Counted from the first letter of the stretch, positions 18,808 to 27,065 are shown. The stretch: DNA of 64,000 nucleotides from Rhodopseudomonas palustris (GCF_013415845.1 NZ_CP058907.1:4914501-4978500); one strand, 5' to 3'. The notes: a model not told the origin generated them from the letters alone. Numbers and translations are program-made.

Positions 18808-19473
18808 ATGTCGCGCACTCCGGTTTACATCGTCTGTTCGCCGCGCCCGTTCGTCGGCAAGACCCTGATCGCCCGCGTGCTCACCGAATATCTGCTGCTG
18901 CAGCGCGGCTCGGTGCTGGCGTTCGACATCAACGTCAAAGAACCGTCGCTGCTCGACTATCTGCCGCGCGTCACCGAAACCGCGCAGGTCGACGACACCT
19001 TCGGCAAGATGGCGCTGATGGACCGGCTGATCTTGCACGACGGACTCGCCAAGGTGGTCGACCTCGGCTTCCACGCCTTCGACGAGTTCTTCGACACCTT
19101 CGCCGAGATCGGCTTCATCAAGGAAGCGGTGCGGCGGCAGGTGGCGCCGGTGGTGCTGTTCCTCGCCGATACCGACCGCAACTCGGTGCGCGCCTATGAC
19201 CGCCTGCAGGACATCGTGCCGCCGCGGCAGCTGATCACCATCGACAACGAGCACATCCTGCTCGGCGAACTGCCGTCGGTGTACGCCCACGGCCGGGTGA
19301 TGCGAATCCGCGGCTTGCCGCCGTTCCTGAAAACCTACATCGACCGCGTGAACTTCTCGTTCACCGGCTACCTGCGCGCCGAGCCGGACGCCTCCACCGA
19401 ACTCAACCAGTGGATCCGAGCCAACTACACAACATTCCGCGCGCTGGAGCTGGAGCTGACGCAGGGGCGGTAG
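18808..19473 (+). CDS. ParA-like P-loop protein with degenerate nucleotide site
   Basis: A 221-residue protein with the overall layout of ParA/MinD ATPases. The P-loop reads SPRPFVGKTLIA instead of KGGVGKTT: the final GKT is kept but the signature lysine of the deviant Walker A is missing. The switch region also departs (FDINVKEPSLLDYL, then KVVDLGFHAFDEFF). It probably binds nucleotide weakly or acts as partner of the canonical ATPase at 17976-18749. Unusual features are the hairpin over its start and no visible ribosome-binding site. No specific function can be given. Confidence 0.75.
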   Translation: MSRTPVYIVCSPRPFVGKTLIARVLTEYLLLQRGSVLAFDINVKEPSLLDYLPRVTETAQVDDTFGKMALMDRLILHDGLAKVVDLGFHAFDEFFDTFAEIGFIKEAVRRQVAPVVLFLADTDRNSVRAYDRLQDIVPPRQLITIDNEHILLGELPSVYAHGRVMRIRGLPPFLKTYIDRVNFSFTGYLRAEPDASTELNQWIRANYTTFRALELELTQGR

Positions 19474-19539
19474 CACAGCCGTCGCCCGCAGACAGCCGGC
19501 CCGCTCGCCATCGTCAGCGAGGCCGCAAACGCATTACCG

Positions 19540-19745
19540 CAGTGAGAGCGTTCATCCCCGACCTCGCCCCGCAGGCGGCGGGCTCCCTCGCCCCGCTCTT
19601 GCGGGGAGAGGGCTGGGGTGAGGGGCGGCGACCTCTCACCGAATGCGTGGCTCGCTCATTTGCAGTGCCTGGCCCCTTACCCGGATTGCTGCGCAATCCT
19701 ACCTCGCCCCGCACAGGGCAAGGAGAGGTTAGGCAGTGCCAGAAG
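19540..19745. repeat. Dispersed GC-rich intergenic repeat (third type)
   Basis: Contains CTCGCCCCGCTCTTGCGGGG followed by AGAGGGCTGGGGTGAGGGG, then near its right end CCTCGCCCCGCACAGGGCAA and GGAGAGG. The two halves carry related CTCGCCCCGC..GGAGAGG units separated by about 100 bases. It occupies most of the gap between the ParA-like gene and apt; no gene was found. Confidence 0.6.
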
Positions 19746-19763
19746 AGTTAGGCAGGAGCGAGC

Positions 19764-20309
19764 TCAATGCCCTTCGAACGCGACCAGCGTGCGCACCGGG
19801 ACGCCCATGGCGCGGATCTTGGCGGCGCCGCCGAGCTCGGGCAGGTCGATCACGAAGCAGGCGGCGACGACTTCTGCGCCGATCTGGCGCAGCAGCTTGA
19901 TCGCGCCCTCGGCGGTGCCGCCGGTGGCGATCAGGTCGTCGACCAAGATCACCCGCTCGCCGGGGGTGATGGCATCGACATGGACCTCGATCTTGTCGGT
20001 GCCGTATTCCAGCGCATATTCCATCGACACGCAGGTATGCGGCAGCTTGCCCTTCTTGCGGATCGGCACGAAGCCGCTCGACACCTGATGGGCGATCGCG
20101 CCACCGATGATGAAGCCGCGCGCCTCGATGCCGGCCACCTTGTCGATCTTCGAACCCGCCCAGGGCTGCACCAGTTCGTCGATGGCGCGGCGGAACGCGC
20201 GCGGTTCGCCGAGCAGCGTGGTGATGTCGCGGAAGATGATGCCGGGCTTGGGATAGTCCGGAATCGCCCGGACGCTGGCTTTCAAATCGTTTGCAAACTC
20301 GGGGGTCAT
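19764..20309 (-). CDS. apt: Adenine phosphoribosyltransferase
   Basis: Converts adenine and PRPP to AMP in purine salvage. 181 residues, the normal family length. The PRPP-binding motif is [17 protein letters not shown] near residues 122-138. The N-terminal [18 protein letters not shown] and [13 protein letters not shown] are typical Apt blocks. The start ATG (20309) is only 9 bases from the left end of an IS3-family element at 20319, so the original leader and promoter have been displaced; expression must now rely on IS sequence or chance signals. The coding region itself is intact. Confidence 0.95.
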   Translation of the reverse strand: MTPEFANDLKASVRAIPDYPKPGIIFRDITTLLGEPRAFRRAIDELVQPWAGSKIDKVAGIEARGFIIGGAIAHQVSSGFVPIRKKGKLPHTCVSMEYALEYGTDKIEVHVDAITPGERVILVDDLIATGGTAEGAIKLLRQIGAEVVAACFVIDLPELGGAAKIRAMGVPVRTLVAFEGH

Positions 20310-20381
20310 CGGCGCGGGTGACCTTGCCCCTCGGGCTTAATCCAGTTTGAAGTTCGTTCTGGCCCTAACGAGGACCAGAGC

Positions 20382-20648
20382 ATGAAGCGCAGCCGCTTTT
20401 CGGAAGAGCAGATCATCGGGATTTTGAAGGAGCACGAGGCTGGCGTTTCGGTCGCCGATCTGTGCCGCAAGCACGGCGTCAGCGACGCCAGCATCTATAA
20501 GTGGAAGGCGAAGTTTGGCGGGATGGACGTCTCGGAGGCCAAGCGATTGAAGTCGCTGGAGGACGAGAACACCCGGCTGAAGCGGTTGCTGGCCGACGCC
20601 ATGCTGGACAATGCAGCCCTGAAGGATCTTCTGGGAAAGAAGTGGTGA
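20382..20648 (+). CDS. IS3-family transposase OrfA
   Basis: An 88-residue DNA-binding protein: helix-turn-helix ([15 protein letters not shown] then [20 protein letters not shown]) and a short leucine-zipper helix, as in OrfA of IS3 elements. It recognises the terminal repeats. Its TGA overlaps the first codon of OrfB (GTGA), and ribosomes may also shift frame to make an OrfAB fusion. Confidence 0.93.
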   Translation: MKRSRFSEEQIIGILKEHEAGVSVADLCRKHGVSDASIYKWKAKFGGMDVSEAKRLKSLEDENTRLKRLLADAMLDNAALKDLLGKKW

Positions 20649-21565
20649 CGCCCGCGGCCAAGCGGAAAGCTGTCGCGCATCTGCAAACTGCATTCGAGAT
20701 GAGCGAACGGCGGGCGTGTAAAGCCATCGGCTGCTGCCGCATGACAGTCAGATATCAGACGAGCCGGAGCGATGATGCCGGGCTGCGCCAACGTATGAGG
20801 GCGATCGCCCATGAGCGCCGGCGCTTTGGCTATCGGCGCCTCCACGTCCTGCTCAAGCGTGAGGGCTACCTGGTCAATCACAAGAAGCTGTTCCGGCTGT
20901 ACCGTGAGGAGAAGCTCACAGTGCGCCGCCGGGGTGGCCGCAAACGGGCCCTCGGCACACGAGCTCCCATGATAGTGCCGGTGCTCCCGAATGATCGCTG
21001 GTCGCTCGACTTCGTGTCGGATCAGATGACCGATGGTCGACGCTTCCGCATTCTGACTGTGGTCGACGACTGCACCCGCGAGTGCCTGGCGCTGGTGGTC
21101 GACACCTCGCTCTCGGGCGCCCGGGTCGCACGAGAACTGGACCGGCTGGTTGCCGAGCGCGGCAAGCCCAAGATGGTGGTGAGCGACAATGGCAGCGAGT
21201 TCACCAGCAATGCCATCCTGACATGGGCCGATCAGAGCCGTATCGCCTGGCACTACATTGCGCCGGGAAAACCCATGCAAAACGCCTTCATCGAGAGCTT
21301 CAACGGCCGCCTGCGGGATGAACTGCTGAACGAAACGCTGTTCACCTCGCTGGCCCAGGCCCGCGTAGCGCTCCGGTGCTGGCGGGCCGACTACAATGAT
21401 GCACGACCGCACTCACAGCTCGGGTGGCGGACGCCATCCGAGTTCGCCGCCACCTGCAATCCGCGTCGGGATCTGGCGCTGCGCTATATCGAAAGCTCCA
21501 CGCCAGCTCCCGCCACCGCCCACATGGGCCCATCTAACCACCCGAACGAACTCAGACCTGGATAA
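20645..21565 (+). CDS. IS3-family transposase OrfB (DDE integrase core)
   Basis: The catalytic half of the transposase, 306 residues from the GTG at 20645 that overlaps the orfA stop. An HTH_21-type region ([16 protein letters not shown]) is followed by the rve integrase core: first Asp in [13 protein letters not shown], second in [11 protein letters not shown], and Glu in [13 protein letters not shown], the complete DDE triad. The frame is open further upstream within orfA, which allows a fusion by frameshift. No disruptions seen. Confidence 0.93.
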   Translation: MTPAAKRKAVAHLQTAFEMSERRACKAIGCCRMTVRYQTSRSDDAGLRQRMRAIAHERRRFGYRRLHVLLKREGYLVNHKKLFRLYREEKLTVRRRGGRKRALGTRAPMIVPVLPNDRWSLDFVSDQMTDGRRFRILTVVDDCTRECLALVVDTSLSGARVARELDRLVAERGKPKMVVSDNGSEFTSNAILTWADQSRIAWHYIAPGKPMQNAFIESFNGRLRDELLNETLFTSLAQARVALRCWRADYNDARPHSQLGWRTPSEFAATCNPRRDLALRYIESSTPAPATAHMGPSNHPNELRPG

Positions 21566-21728
21566 AACTTGGGGGCAAGGTCACGGGTCTTTCGTTACGG
21601 ATGGCGCAATTCGTCATCGGAAGGCGGGAGGCGCAATCGGGCAATTCGGCTGAGTTACCGCCGGGTGGTAGCAGAGCTCCCCCGGCGGGCCTTCGATCTG
21701 GATCAATCGGCGCCGCCGGCCATTGGGC

Positions 21729-23888
21729 TTAGGCCGGCTGGCCGAGCCGGAAGGCGTTCTCGACGATCCGCAGCCCGACCTCGCCGCCGAGCGACATCAG
21801 CGACTCGGGGTGGAACTGGACGCCGCCGACCGGCAGGGTCTTGTGCTCGATCGCCATCGCGATGCCGTCATCGGTGGAGGCGGTGACGGCCAGCTCCTTC
21901 GGCATGTCGCGCATGTCGACATAGAGCGAGTGGTAGCGACCGATGGTGACCTCGTTCGGGAGACCGCGCATCAGCGTGCCGCCGCGCACCTGGATCCGCG
22001 ACGGACGGCCGTGAGCCGGCTGCGCGAGCTGGCCGAGCGTACCGCCAAAGTATTCGCCCATCGCCTGGACGCCGAGGCAGACGCCGAAGATCGGCAGCTT
22101 CTTGGCGAGCGCGGCGTCGATCGTATCCTTGATCTTGAAGTCCTCCGGCCGGCCGGGACCGGGCGACAGCACCAGAAGATCATAGCTGTTTTCGGCCAGC
22201 ATCTTCAGGCCGTGAACGTAGCGCACCACGGTGACCTGGGCGCCGACCTGCCTGAAATAGTCCGCCAGCATGTGCACGAAGCTGTCGTCGTGGTCGACCA
22301 GCAGCACCTTCTTGCCCGAGCCGGTGGCGTCCGGCGCCACCGCCGACAGCGGCTTGGCCGGATCGCCGCGCAGCGCCTGGAACAGCGCCGCGGCCTTGAC
22401 CTGGCATTCCTTGTCTTCGGCGACCGGATCGCTGTCGAACAGGCAGGTGGCGCCGACGCGAACTTCGGCGAGGCCGTCCTTCATCCGGATGGTGCGGATG
22501 GTGAGGCCGGTGTTGATCGAGCCATCGAAGCCGACCACGCCGAACGCGCCGGCATACCAGCGCCGCGGGCTACGCTCGTGATCCTCGACGAACTGCATCG
22601 CCCACAGCTTCGGCGCGCCGGTGACCGTCACGGCCCAGGCGTGGGTGAGGAAGGCGTCGAGCGCGTCGAAGCCCGGCCGCAGCATGCCCTCGACGTGGTC
22701 GACGGTGTGGAACAGCTTCGAATAGGTCTCGATCTGGCGGCGCGCGAGAACTTTGATCGTGCCCGGCACGCAGACCCGCGCCTTGTCGTTGCGGTCGACG
22801 TCGGTGCACATATTCAGCTCGAACTCGTCCTTCTCGGAGTTCAGGAGCTTCTGGATCTGCTCGGCATCGCTGATCGCATCGACGCCGCGGGCGATGGTGC
22901 CGGAGATCGGGCAGGTCTCGATCCGGCGGCCGTCCGAGCGGACGAACATTTCCGGCGAGGCCGACACCAGGAATTCTCCGTCGCCGAGATTGAGCAGGCC
23001 GCCATAGGGCGACGGATTGATCCGGCACAGCCGCTTGAACACTTCGGCCGGCGACCGCTCGCACGGCTCACCGAACAACTGGCCCGGCACCGCCTCGAAC
23101 AGGTCGCCGCGGGCGAACGCCGCGCGGGCCTTCTCGACCACCTTGGGATAGTCGCCCGGGGCGTGGTCGGCGAAACCCTGCCGGCCGGTCTGGGTGTAGA
23201 CGCTCTCGGCGGTTTCGTTCGGCAGGCCGGCGGTGGAATGGCCCTTCCAGGCGAATTCATAGGAAATGTCGACGCCGCGGCCGGTCGCGCGGTCATAGGC
23301 CAGCAGGCGGTCCGGCACGTACAGCACGATGTCGCGCTGGTCGGCTTCGCGGGCACGCTTCTGCTTCAGATCCTCGAACTGGAACACCAGGTCGTAGGCA
23401 AAGGCGCCGTACAGTCCGAGCATCGGATCGGCCGGCGAGGCGAAGGCAGCAATCACCGCGCGCACCAGAGAGATCGCGCTGGCGCGGCGGGTGCGTTGTT
23501 CTTCGTCGACCGGGGCCTCGCCGCGGACGATGTGCCCCCTGATCTTGGTGGCGCAGGCCTGCTCGACGACGACGCAGGGCTCTTCAAGCTTGTCGGACAG
23601 GAACGCGATCAGCACCCGGCCGCGCGGATTGAGCGCCTCGATGGTGAATTTTTCGGCCCTAGTGGTGAGCGCCAGCGGCGGATCGGCAAAGCCGAGGTCG
23701 AAGCTCTCGTAGCGGCCCGGCACGGTTGTGCCGGACGACAGCATCACGCCGCGGCGGTGGTCGAGCAGATCGATCAGCTCGTCGAGCGCCTGGCCGCCGG
23801 CAAAAGGCTGGGCGCTGCGCGTCACCGCGAGGCCCGCGGCGGTCTTATAGTCGCTGGTCGCGGGAAGCGAGAAAACGGTCCTGTTCAT
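21729..23888 (-). CDS. trpE(G): Fused anthranilate synthase TrpE(G)
   Basis: First step of tryptophan synthesis: chorismate plus glutamine to anthranilate. 719 residues. The N-terminal two-thirds is the TrpE chorismate-binding domain (EFELNMCTDVDRND, and the SGTIARG block). After a short linker near residue 525 comes a class I glutamine amidotransferase with LSPGPGRPEDF, the nucleophile Cys604 in GVCLGVQAMGE, and His693/Glu695 in FHPESLMS. Such fusions are typical of rhizobia and relatives. Preceded by the trpL leader peptide and an attenuator, so expression probably depends on charged tRNA-Trp. Confidence 0.96.
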   Translation of the reverse strand: MNRTVFSLPATSDYKTAAGLAVTRSAQPFAGGQALDELIDLLDHRRGVMLSSGTTVPGRYESFDLGFADPPLALTTRAEKFTIEALNPRGRVLIAFLSDKLEEPCVVVEQACATKIRGHIVRGEAPVDEEQRTRRASAISLVRAVIAAFASPADPMLGLYGAFAYDLVFQFEDLKQKRAREADQRDIVLYVPDRLLAYDRATGRGVDISYEFAWKGHSTAGLPNETAESVYTQTGRQGFADHAPGDYPKVVEKARAAFARGDLFEAVPGQLFGEPCERSPAEVFKRLCRINPSPYGGLLNLGDGEFLVSASPEMFVRSDGRRIETCPISGTIARGVDAISDAEQIQKLLNSEKDEFELNMCTDVDRNDKARVCVPGTIKVLARRQIETYSKLFHTVDHVEGMLRPGFDALDAFLTHAWAVTVTGAPKLWAMQFVEDHERSPRRWYAGAFGVVGFDGSINTGLTIRTIRMKDGLAEVRVGATCLFDSDPVAEDKECQVKAAALFQALRGDPAKPLSAVAPDATGSGKKVLLVDHDDSFVHMLADYFRQVGAQVTVVRYVHGLKMLAENSYDLLVLSPGPGRPEDFKIKDTIDAALAKKLPIFGVCLGVQAMGEYFGGTLGQLAQPAHGRPSRIQVRGGTLMRGLPNEVTIGRYHSLYVDMRDMPKELAVTASTDDGIAMAIEHKTLPVGGVQFHPESLMSLGGEVGLRIVENAFRLGQPA

Positions 23889-23933
23889 GGCATCCTCTTA
23901 AGCAACTTGCCGGAGGAACGCCACACAGGACAA

Positions 23934-23960
23934 ACGAAAGCCGCCTCGCGTGGCGGCCTC
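23934..23960 (-). terminator. trp attenuator terminator
   Basis: Minus-strand hairpin: GCCGCC (23957-23952), six-base loop, GGCGGC (23945-23940), followed by TTTCGTTTG. Outer A-U and G-U pairs extend the stem. It lies between trpL and trpE(G). A plausible antiterminator pairs GTGGC (23995-23991) with GCCAC of the 5' arm. Confidence 0.8.
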
Positions 23961-24001
23961 AGGACGATCGGAAATTAACGGGATCGCACGGCCACCTCTG
24001 G

Positions 24002-24058
24002 TCAGGAGGTGCGCCACCAACGACGTCTGAGCAGCGGGATCGGGCGAAACGTGTGCAT
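24002..24058 (-). CDS. trpL: trp operon leader peptide TrpL
   Basis: An 18-codon frame, MHTFRPIPLLRRRWWRTS, with two tandem Trp codons just before its stop, placed upstream of the attenuator hairpin of trpE(G). Stalling at the Trp codons when charged tRNA-Trp is scarce should favour the antiterminator. No Shine-Dalgarno sequence precedes the ATG. The putative promoter would start transcription at the A of the ATG, matching the leaderless trpL known in Sinorhizobium meliloti (established for that species; inference here). Arginine-rich for its size. Confidence 0.8.
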   Translation of the reverse strand: MHTFRPIPLLRRRWWRTS

Positions 24059-24065
24059 GGGCAGC

Positions 24066-24094
24066 AGACGACCACCCCGGCCGGGTGGAGTCAA
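24066..24094 (-). promoter_or_regulatory. Putative trpL promoter giving a leaderless start
   Basis: Minus strand: TTGACT (24094-24089), 17-base spacer, TCGTCT (24071-24066). The predicted start falls 8 bases on, at the A of the trpL ATG (24058). The -10 element is weak, as often in this group. Confidence 0.5.
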
Positions 24095-24120
24095 GGGGCC
24101 GCGGACGGGCTTAGATCAGA

Positions 24121-24771
24121 CTATGGGCTTAAACTCGGCGCGGGGACCGTCTCGGCCAAAGTCGCCAGAACCTCAATGAACGAGTCGACGAGGCTGTCAT
24201 CGACCGGGCCGAACTCGCCGTGTGCGACCGCGTTTCGAACCCTGCTGGCCTCTCTGACGATTTTCGCTTCGTGCGGAGTGATCAGTCCCTGAGACGCGAG
24301 CACCTCGATCAACCGAACAGAACTTTGAGGATAGCGGAACTCGTCCGGAAGCAAAGCCCGCCCGATCGCCTCCAAGGTAGCATAGGCCAGCAGGATAGCA
24401 GGCCGTGGCTGGCCTGCCGCTCTCAAGCTTTCGACTTCGCGAATAGATGCTTCAATCTGCTCGCGGGACGCGACATCCAATTGTTCCGTCGAATTACTTG
24501 GAGAAGCGTATATGACCATAAGCTCCCAATCGCTTTGACCAACGAACAGGGATCGCAGGTCTTGAATCCGCCGACGATCCTCGTCGGAGGGGCGAACGAC
24601 TTCGACCGCGACTTTCTTTCCACTCTTCAGCGCAATCGCATCGGGCCGATAGGAGCGCATGAACGAGGGCAACACCGAAGGCGACGGATGCATATAAACT
24701 TCGTAGCCCTCAGCCTGAAGCCGGGGCAGCACGAGGTCGATAACTTCCCGTTCGCCGACATCCGCGGTCAT
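24121..24771 (-). CDS. Putative nuclease-like plus HEPN-domain protein
   Basis: A 216-residue protein with two parts. The N-terminal half (about residues 1-105) resembles a restriction-endonuclease fold: an early helix (GEREVIDLVLPRLQAEGY), then RPDAIALKSGKKVAVEVVRP with an acidic D...E-V-V pattern like a PD-(D/E)XK core with an altered lysine. The C-terminal half is helical and carries RNAVAH (R-X4-H), the HEPN ribonuclease motif, after YATLEAIGRALLP. The ATG overlaps the stop of the RusA-like gene by one base (TGATG). Base use is less GC-rich than the flanks. Function not established; an immunity or toxin role is inferred from the domains. Confidence 0.7.
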   Translation of the reverse strand: MTADVGEREVIDLVLPRLQAEGYEVYMHPSPSVLPSFMRSYRPDAIALKSGKKVAVEVVRPSDEDRRRIQDLRSLFVGQSDWELMVIYASPSNSTEQLDVASREQIEASIREVESLRAAGQPRPAILLAYATLEAIGRALLPDEFRYPQSSVRLIEVLASQGLITPHEAKIVREASRVRNAVAHGEFGPVDDSLVDSFIEVLATLAETVPAPSLSP

Positions 24772-25184
24772 CAGTTCAAATCCTCAAATGGGTTGTCTGA
24801 CAGCCTGACATAAAGGATCGGTTTCTGAGCCAGGAGCGCTGCCTCCAAGGTAGGACTAGGCGCGCGAAAGGGGAAGATGTCGTCAGGCTCAAACTTCTGG
24901 GCCACAACGCGATGGATCTGCCGGTCGTCAACGTAAATGTGGCGTCCCAAGGCATCAAGGATGGGCTTGATGATGTTGTCGACATCACCCGCCATCTCAC
25001 CCGGGGGGAAGTAGAACAACGTCACAGACAACGGCACGTCGGTTGCGAAGTGAGCATCGGGAAGGACTTCCCGACTGGCGGCAATCACCAAGCTCTTCCA
25101 TTGATCCAGCGACTGGCGTCGTTTCGCCTGCAAGGAAACGGGGGTACCAGCAACGAGAAACTCGATCGGAAAGGGTATTTCCAA
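24771..25184 (-). CDS. RusA-like endodeoxyribonuclease
   Basis: A 137-residue protein with the RusA Holliday-junction resolvase signature GDVDNIIKPILDALGRHIYVDD followed by RQIHRVVAQK; the acidic residues and the lysine in this block correspond to RusA's catalytic site. RusA proteins are usually phage-borne and resolve branched DNA. Start is a TTG at 25184 with only a distant CGGAGG, so the N-terminus is uncertain by a few residues. Coupled by a TGATG overlap to the nuclease/HEPN gene. The pair looks like a two-gene cassette acquired by transfer. Confidence 0.8.
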   Translation of the reverse strand: MEIPFPIEFLVAGTPVSLQAKRRQSLDQWKSLVIAASREVLPDAHFATDVPLSVTLFYFPPGEMAGDVDNIIKPILDALGRHIYVDDRQIHRVVAQKFEPDDIFPFRAPSPTLEAALLAQKPILYVRLSDNPFEDLN

Positions 25185-25578
25185 GACGGCCCCACTATTC
25201 CACCCTCCGAAAAAGCTAGCCTAACCACAGCAGGGTTCAATGCTGAGCAAGATACCTTTCCTATTCAAAGCTCAGGAACGTCCCGGCCGCTTCGGTGTTC
25301 TCCTTGCGCATGCCGGGTGACAACCGGCCGCAACGGGGATGGCGGACGTGGCTCATTTTGCCGGTTTCTGGCCACGACACCAACGCATCGGTACGCGCTG
25401 ACGCCTAACCCGTTCCCGGCATGCATCCTCTGACGCAGTCGTCTTCCTTGCGTCGCCGTGGGGACAACGGCGACAATTTCCTTCCATCGCAATCGCGCCG
25501 TATTCGCACGCAACTTCCGCCCCAATCGGAAGATCGGATTTCGGTTCCGTGACGTGTCGACTATCAGTGAGTGACCCG
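25185..25578. other. Intergenic region between divergent genes
   Basis: About 390 bases upstream of the RusA-like gene. No further gene, repeat or convincing promoter was found. Confidence 0.4.
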
Positions 25579-25755
25579 ATGCCGAGCAGACTGGATCAAC
25601 AGATCGACCGGATCGTCGCCGAGAACGGCGGCAGCCTGCACGATGCGCTCCGCGCGCTGATGCAGGTCAACGAACATCTCGAGGCGGAATTGGACAGGCT
25701 GCGCGCCGTGGTGGTGTACAGCAAGGCCTGTGCCGACGATCAATCGCTGCACTGA
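25579..25755 (+). CDS. Small hypothetical helical protein
   Basis: A 58-residue frame starting MPSRLDQQIDRIVAENGG, with a predicted amphipathic helix through ALRALMQVNEHLEAELDRLR. No ribosome-binding site stands out (GAGTGACCCG precedes the ATG). No family recognised. It could be a real small regulator or chance; helix-forming composition and position support it moderately. Confidence 0.45.
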   Translation: MPSRLDQQIDRIVAENGGSLHDALRALMQVNEHLEAELDRLRAVVVYSKACADDQSLH

Positions 25756-25791
25756 GCGATTCCGGCAAGCGTCCTGCACCGGGTGCCGCGG

Positions 25792-26010
25792 TTACGCCTT
25801 CTTCAAAAATTCCGTGCGCAGCACCAGGCCCTTGATCTTGTCGGTGCGGCCTTCGATTTCGTCTTCGCTGTCGGTGAGGCGAATGCCTCGGATCATCGTG
25901 CCGCGCTTCAGCACGGTCGACGAGCCCTTCAGCTTCAGGTCCTTGATGAGGGAGACGTTGTCGCCGTCGGCGAGCAGCGCGCCGTTGCAATCCCTGACTT
26001 CGATGCTCAT
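25792..26010 (-). CDS. PhnA C-terminal-domain (YjdM-type) protein
   Basis: A 72-residue protein matching the C-terminal domain of PhnA/YjdM: VRDCNGALLADGDNVSLIKDLKLKGSS, then VLKRGTMIRGIRLTDSEDEI. The zinc-ribbon N-terminal domain of the full-length E. coli protein is absent, a common short form in alphaproteobacteria. Despite its historical name the family has no proven role in phosphonate use. Convergent with the small gene at 25579. Confidence 0.9.
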   Translation of the reverse strand: MSIEVRDCNGALLADGDNVSLIKDLKLKGSSTVLKRGTMIRGIRLTDSEDEIEGRTDKIKGLVLRTEFLKKA

Positions 26011-26143
26011 GGTTCGGTTCCTTATTCGCTGGCAAAGCCAAAGCAGGAATGCCGCGTCCGCGCAATGCTGTGGCAGGCCGCATCCAAATGAAAAGCGCGA
26101 GGCGGATCGCTCCGCCCCGCGCCGTGTCTTGAAGCCAAAAAGC

Positions 26144-26833
26144 TCAGAACCGGTAGGTGATGCCGGTGCCGATCAGCCACGGATCGAGATTGACCTTGCC
26201 GGTGATCGGCGTGCCGTTCGCCAGCGTGCCGCTCCACTCGGGGCGCAGCCACAGCTTCTTGACGTCGACGTTGATGCCCCAGTGCTGGTCGATCATGTAG
26301 TCGAAACCGATCTGCACCGCGGGCGCGAACGCATCCTTGAGGTAGCTGTCGATCACGGTGCAGCAGGCCGCGCTTTGGCTGAAGAAGAAGGTGTAGTTCA
26401 CACCGGCGCCGACATACGGCTTGAAAGCGCCGAAGTCGGTGAAGTGATACTGCAGGGTCAGGGTCGGCGGCAGCAGCCAGGCCTTGCCCACGTCGATTCC
26501 GGTCAGTGAGCCGGCACCCGAGACGCTGTGGCGGGTGACGCCGAGGATCAATTCGGCGGCGATGTTCTTGGTGAAGAAGTAGGTGATGTCGAGCTCGGGG
26601 ACGATCGCGTCGGAGGTCTTAAGCGACGAGCCGGCGATCTGATCGACATAGCCCGAATCCCGGGGCACCACGCCCAGCGCGCGCAGGCGGATCATCCACG
26701 GGCTGGATTCCGCCACAACCGGCGCCTTGTAGATCGGACGGGTGGCGAGATCGGCGGCGTCGGCATTCGCCGACACGAGGTTGAATGCCGCCGCCAAAGC
26801 CAGCGCCGACACTGCGGTCAGAAACTTGGTCAT
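26144..26833 (-). CDS. ompW: OmpW family outer-membrane protein
   Basis: A 229-residue outer-membrane beta-barrel. Sec signal peptide (MTKFLTAVSALALAAAF, cleavage near ADA), then the OmpW layout: an N-terminal WMIRLRALGVVP strand, LDITYFFTKNIAAELILG, LQYHFTD...FKPYVGAGVNYT, and a C-terminal TYRF ending in phenylalanine. OmpW forms an eight-stranded barrel with a hydrophobic channel and is often controlled by oxygen through FNR. A perfect FNR/FixK-type box lies 81-94 bases upstream of the start (26914-26927), supporting the same control here. Confidence 0.92.
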   Translation of the reverse strand: MTKFLTAVSALALAAAFNLVSANADAADLATRPIYKAPVVAESSPWMIRLRALGVVPRDSGYVDQIAGSSLKTSDAIVPELDITYFFTKNIAAELILGVTRHSVSGAGSLTGIDVGKAWLLPPTLTLQYHFTDFGAFKPYVGAGVNYTFFFSQSAACCTVIDSYLKDAFAPAVQIGFDYMIDQHWGINVDVKKLWLRPEWSGTLANGTPITGKVNLDPWLIGTGITYRF

Positions 26834-26913
26834 AGATGCCCCTTTTGAAGCTCGGTCGCGTGAGCGGGAAACCCACGCTCAAGGTGCACAGATGCCGTCG
26901 CGGGCTGAGAAGA

Positions 26914-26927
26914 TTTGATCTGGATCA
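26914..26927. promoter_or_regulatory. FNR/FixK-type binding site
   Basis: TTGAT-CTGG-ATCAA, an exact match to the FNR/FixK consensus TTGAT-N4-ATCAA. It lies between ompW (start 26833) and the small lipoprotein's end (27066), so ompW is the only plausible target. In this group the binding protein would be FixK or AadR. Confidence 0.8.
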
Positions 26928-27065
26928 AATGAGGAGGCGCCCGCTGCGTCATTGCGACGCGCGTGACTTTCGGGTCACAGATTCACGTCCTAGCGCGGGC
27001 AAAGTGGTATCAGTTCGCGCGGCAAATTCCCGGCTTCGTGCACAAAGCGCATGTGGCGCAGAGGC

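Larger units (their letters stand above)
20319..21583 (+). mobile_element. Intact IS3-family insertion sequence (IS407-like)
   Basis: A 1265-bp element bounded by TG...CA ends. The terminal inverted repeats start TGACCTTGCCCC at the left and match GGGGCAAGGTCA at the right, with further similarity (ATCCAG, GTTCGTTC) for about 40 bases. A 4-bp direct repeat CGGG flanks it exactly (20315-20318 and 21584-21587); 4-bp duplications fit the IS407 subgroup. Two frames, orfA and orfB, overlap by 4 bp. Undamaged ends, duplications and frames suggest a recent insertion. Confidence 0.93.

Noticed and set aside
21692..21705. A second FNR/FixK-like site (TCGAT-CTGG-ATCAA) upstream of the original apt leader
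   Set aside because: One mismatch in the conserved TTGAT half and no oxygen-related target; chance match cannot be excluded.
21723..23978. A 751-codon frame antisense to trpE(G)
   Set aside because: It overlaps the whole of trpE(G) and lacks any recognisable domain; composition is typical of antisense noise.
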